Of a DNA stretch of 64,000 nucleotides, positions 63,298 to 64,000 are shown one piece after another. Source of the stretch: JACCVL01 sp038232655 (lineage in GTDB: Bacteria; Actinomycetota; Actinomycetes; Propionibacteriales; Nocardioidaceae); NCBI GenBank assembly GCA_038232655.1, contig JBBSNM010000002.1, positions 1 to 64,000 of the forward strand, read 5' to 3'. Within the stretch, counting starts at the first letter, position 1; each line of letters starts with the position of its first letter. Below the pieces are notes generated by a model, which searched no databases, was not told where the DNA came from, and saw nothing but the letters and a program-made list of their open reading frames with translations. Made by a program: the position numbers and the translations under genes.

Positions 63298-64000
<703 letters not shown>

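Overview
The window is high-GC DNA, roughly 70 percent by eye, with dense GTG/ATG/TTG starts and many 4-bp ATGA or GTGA overlaps. Its gene neighbourhoods (guaB-guaB3-guaA, sucC-sucD-perM-purN-purH, folD-DUF3017, uvrD1/pcrA) are typical of Actinomycetota. The genus cannot be fixed from the sequence. Many genes carry a TANNNT -10 box 6 to 9 bases before the start codon, the actinobacterial signature of leaderless transcription.

Layout. 0-5 kb: a broken FG-GAP protein, then guaB, guaB3 and guaA. 4.9-6.2 kb: a decayed membrane-protein / ABC-ATPase / TetR locus. 6.2-14.6 kb: an OmpR-type two-component pair, a gamma-glutamyltransferase-like protein, a frameshifted Tat-exported phosphodiesterase, pcrA and an M23 peptidase. 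14.7-21 kb: the small B12 subunit of a split methylmalonyl-CoA mutase, sucCD, perM, purN and purH. 21-22.5 kb: a DUF559 endonuclease-fold gene between two copies of a palindromic repeat. 22.5-26.5 kb: folD, DUF3017, mdh, idh and a 2H phosphoesterase. 51-58 kb: a galactoside cluster (GH42, DeoR, galK, a chimeric transporter remnant, GH36, galM). 58-64 kb: HlyC/CorC protein, trpS, 2H protein, YihY protein, a deleted glycosyltransferase and the start of the large mutase subunit.

The most interesting region is 27.0-48.6 kb, which reads as one choline/glycine-betaine island. Betaine can be imported by a ProV/ProW-ProW/ProX-type ABC system or made from choline by BetA and BetB. A non-pyrrolysine MttB-family methyltransferase, a corrinoid protein, a pterin-binding methyltransferase and a 2Fe-2S corrinoid activator look able to move a methyl group to tetrahydrofolate. 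An MTHFR-like enzyme, FolD (22.5 kb) and PurU would then oxidise it to formate. A GcvT-fused flavoprotein with its own EtfBA would demethylate dimethylglycine further. Two IclR regulators, a 17-bp palindrome at the mttB promoter, and an identical 17-bp inverted repeat upstream of both betB and the dimethylglycine-dehydrogenase operon suggest coordinated control. This joins a route best known from anaerobes to an aerobic electron-transfer branch.

The second theme is gene decay. Many accessory genes are internally deleted, fused or frameshifted, while core genes are intact. Some single-base shifts could be sequencing errors; the multi-hundred-base internal deletions cannot be explained that way.
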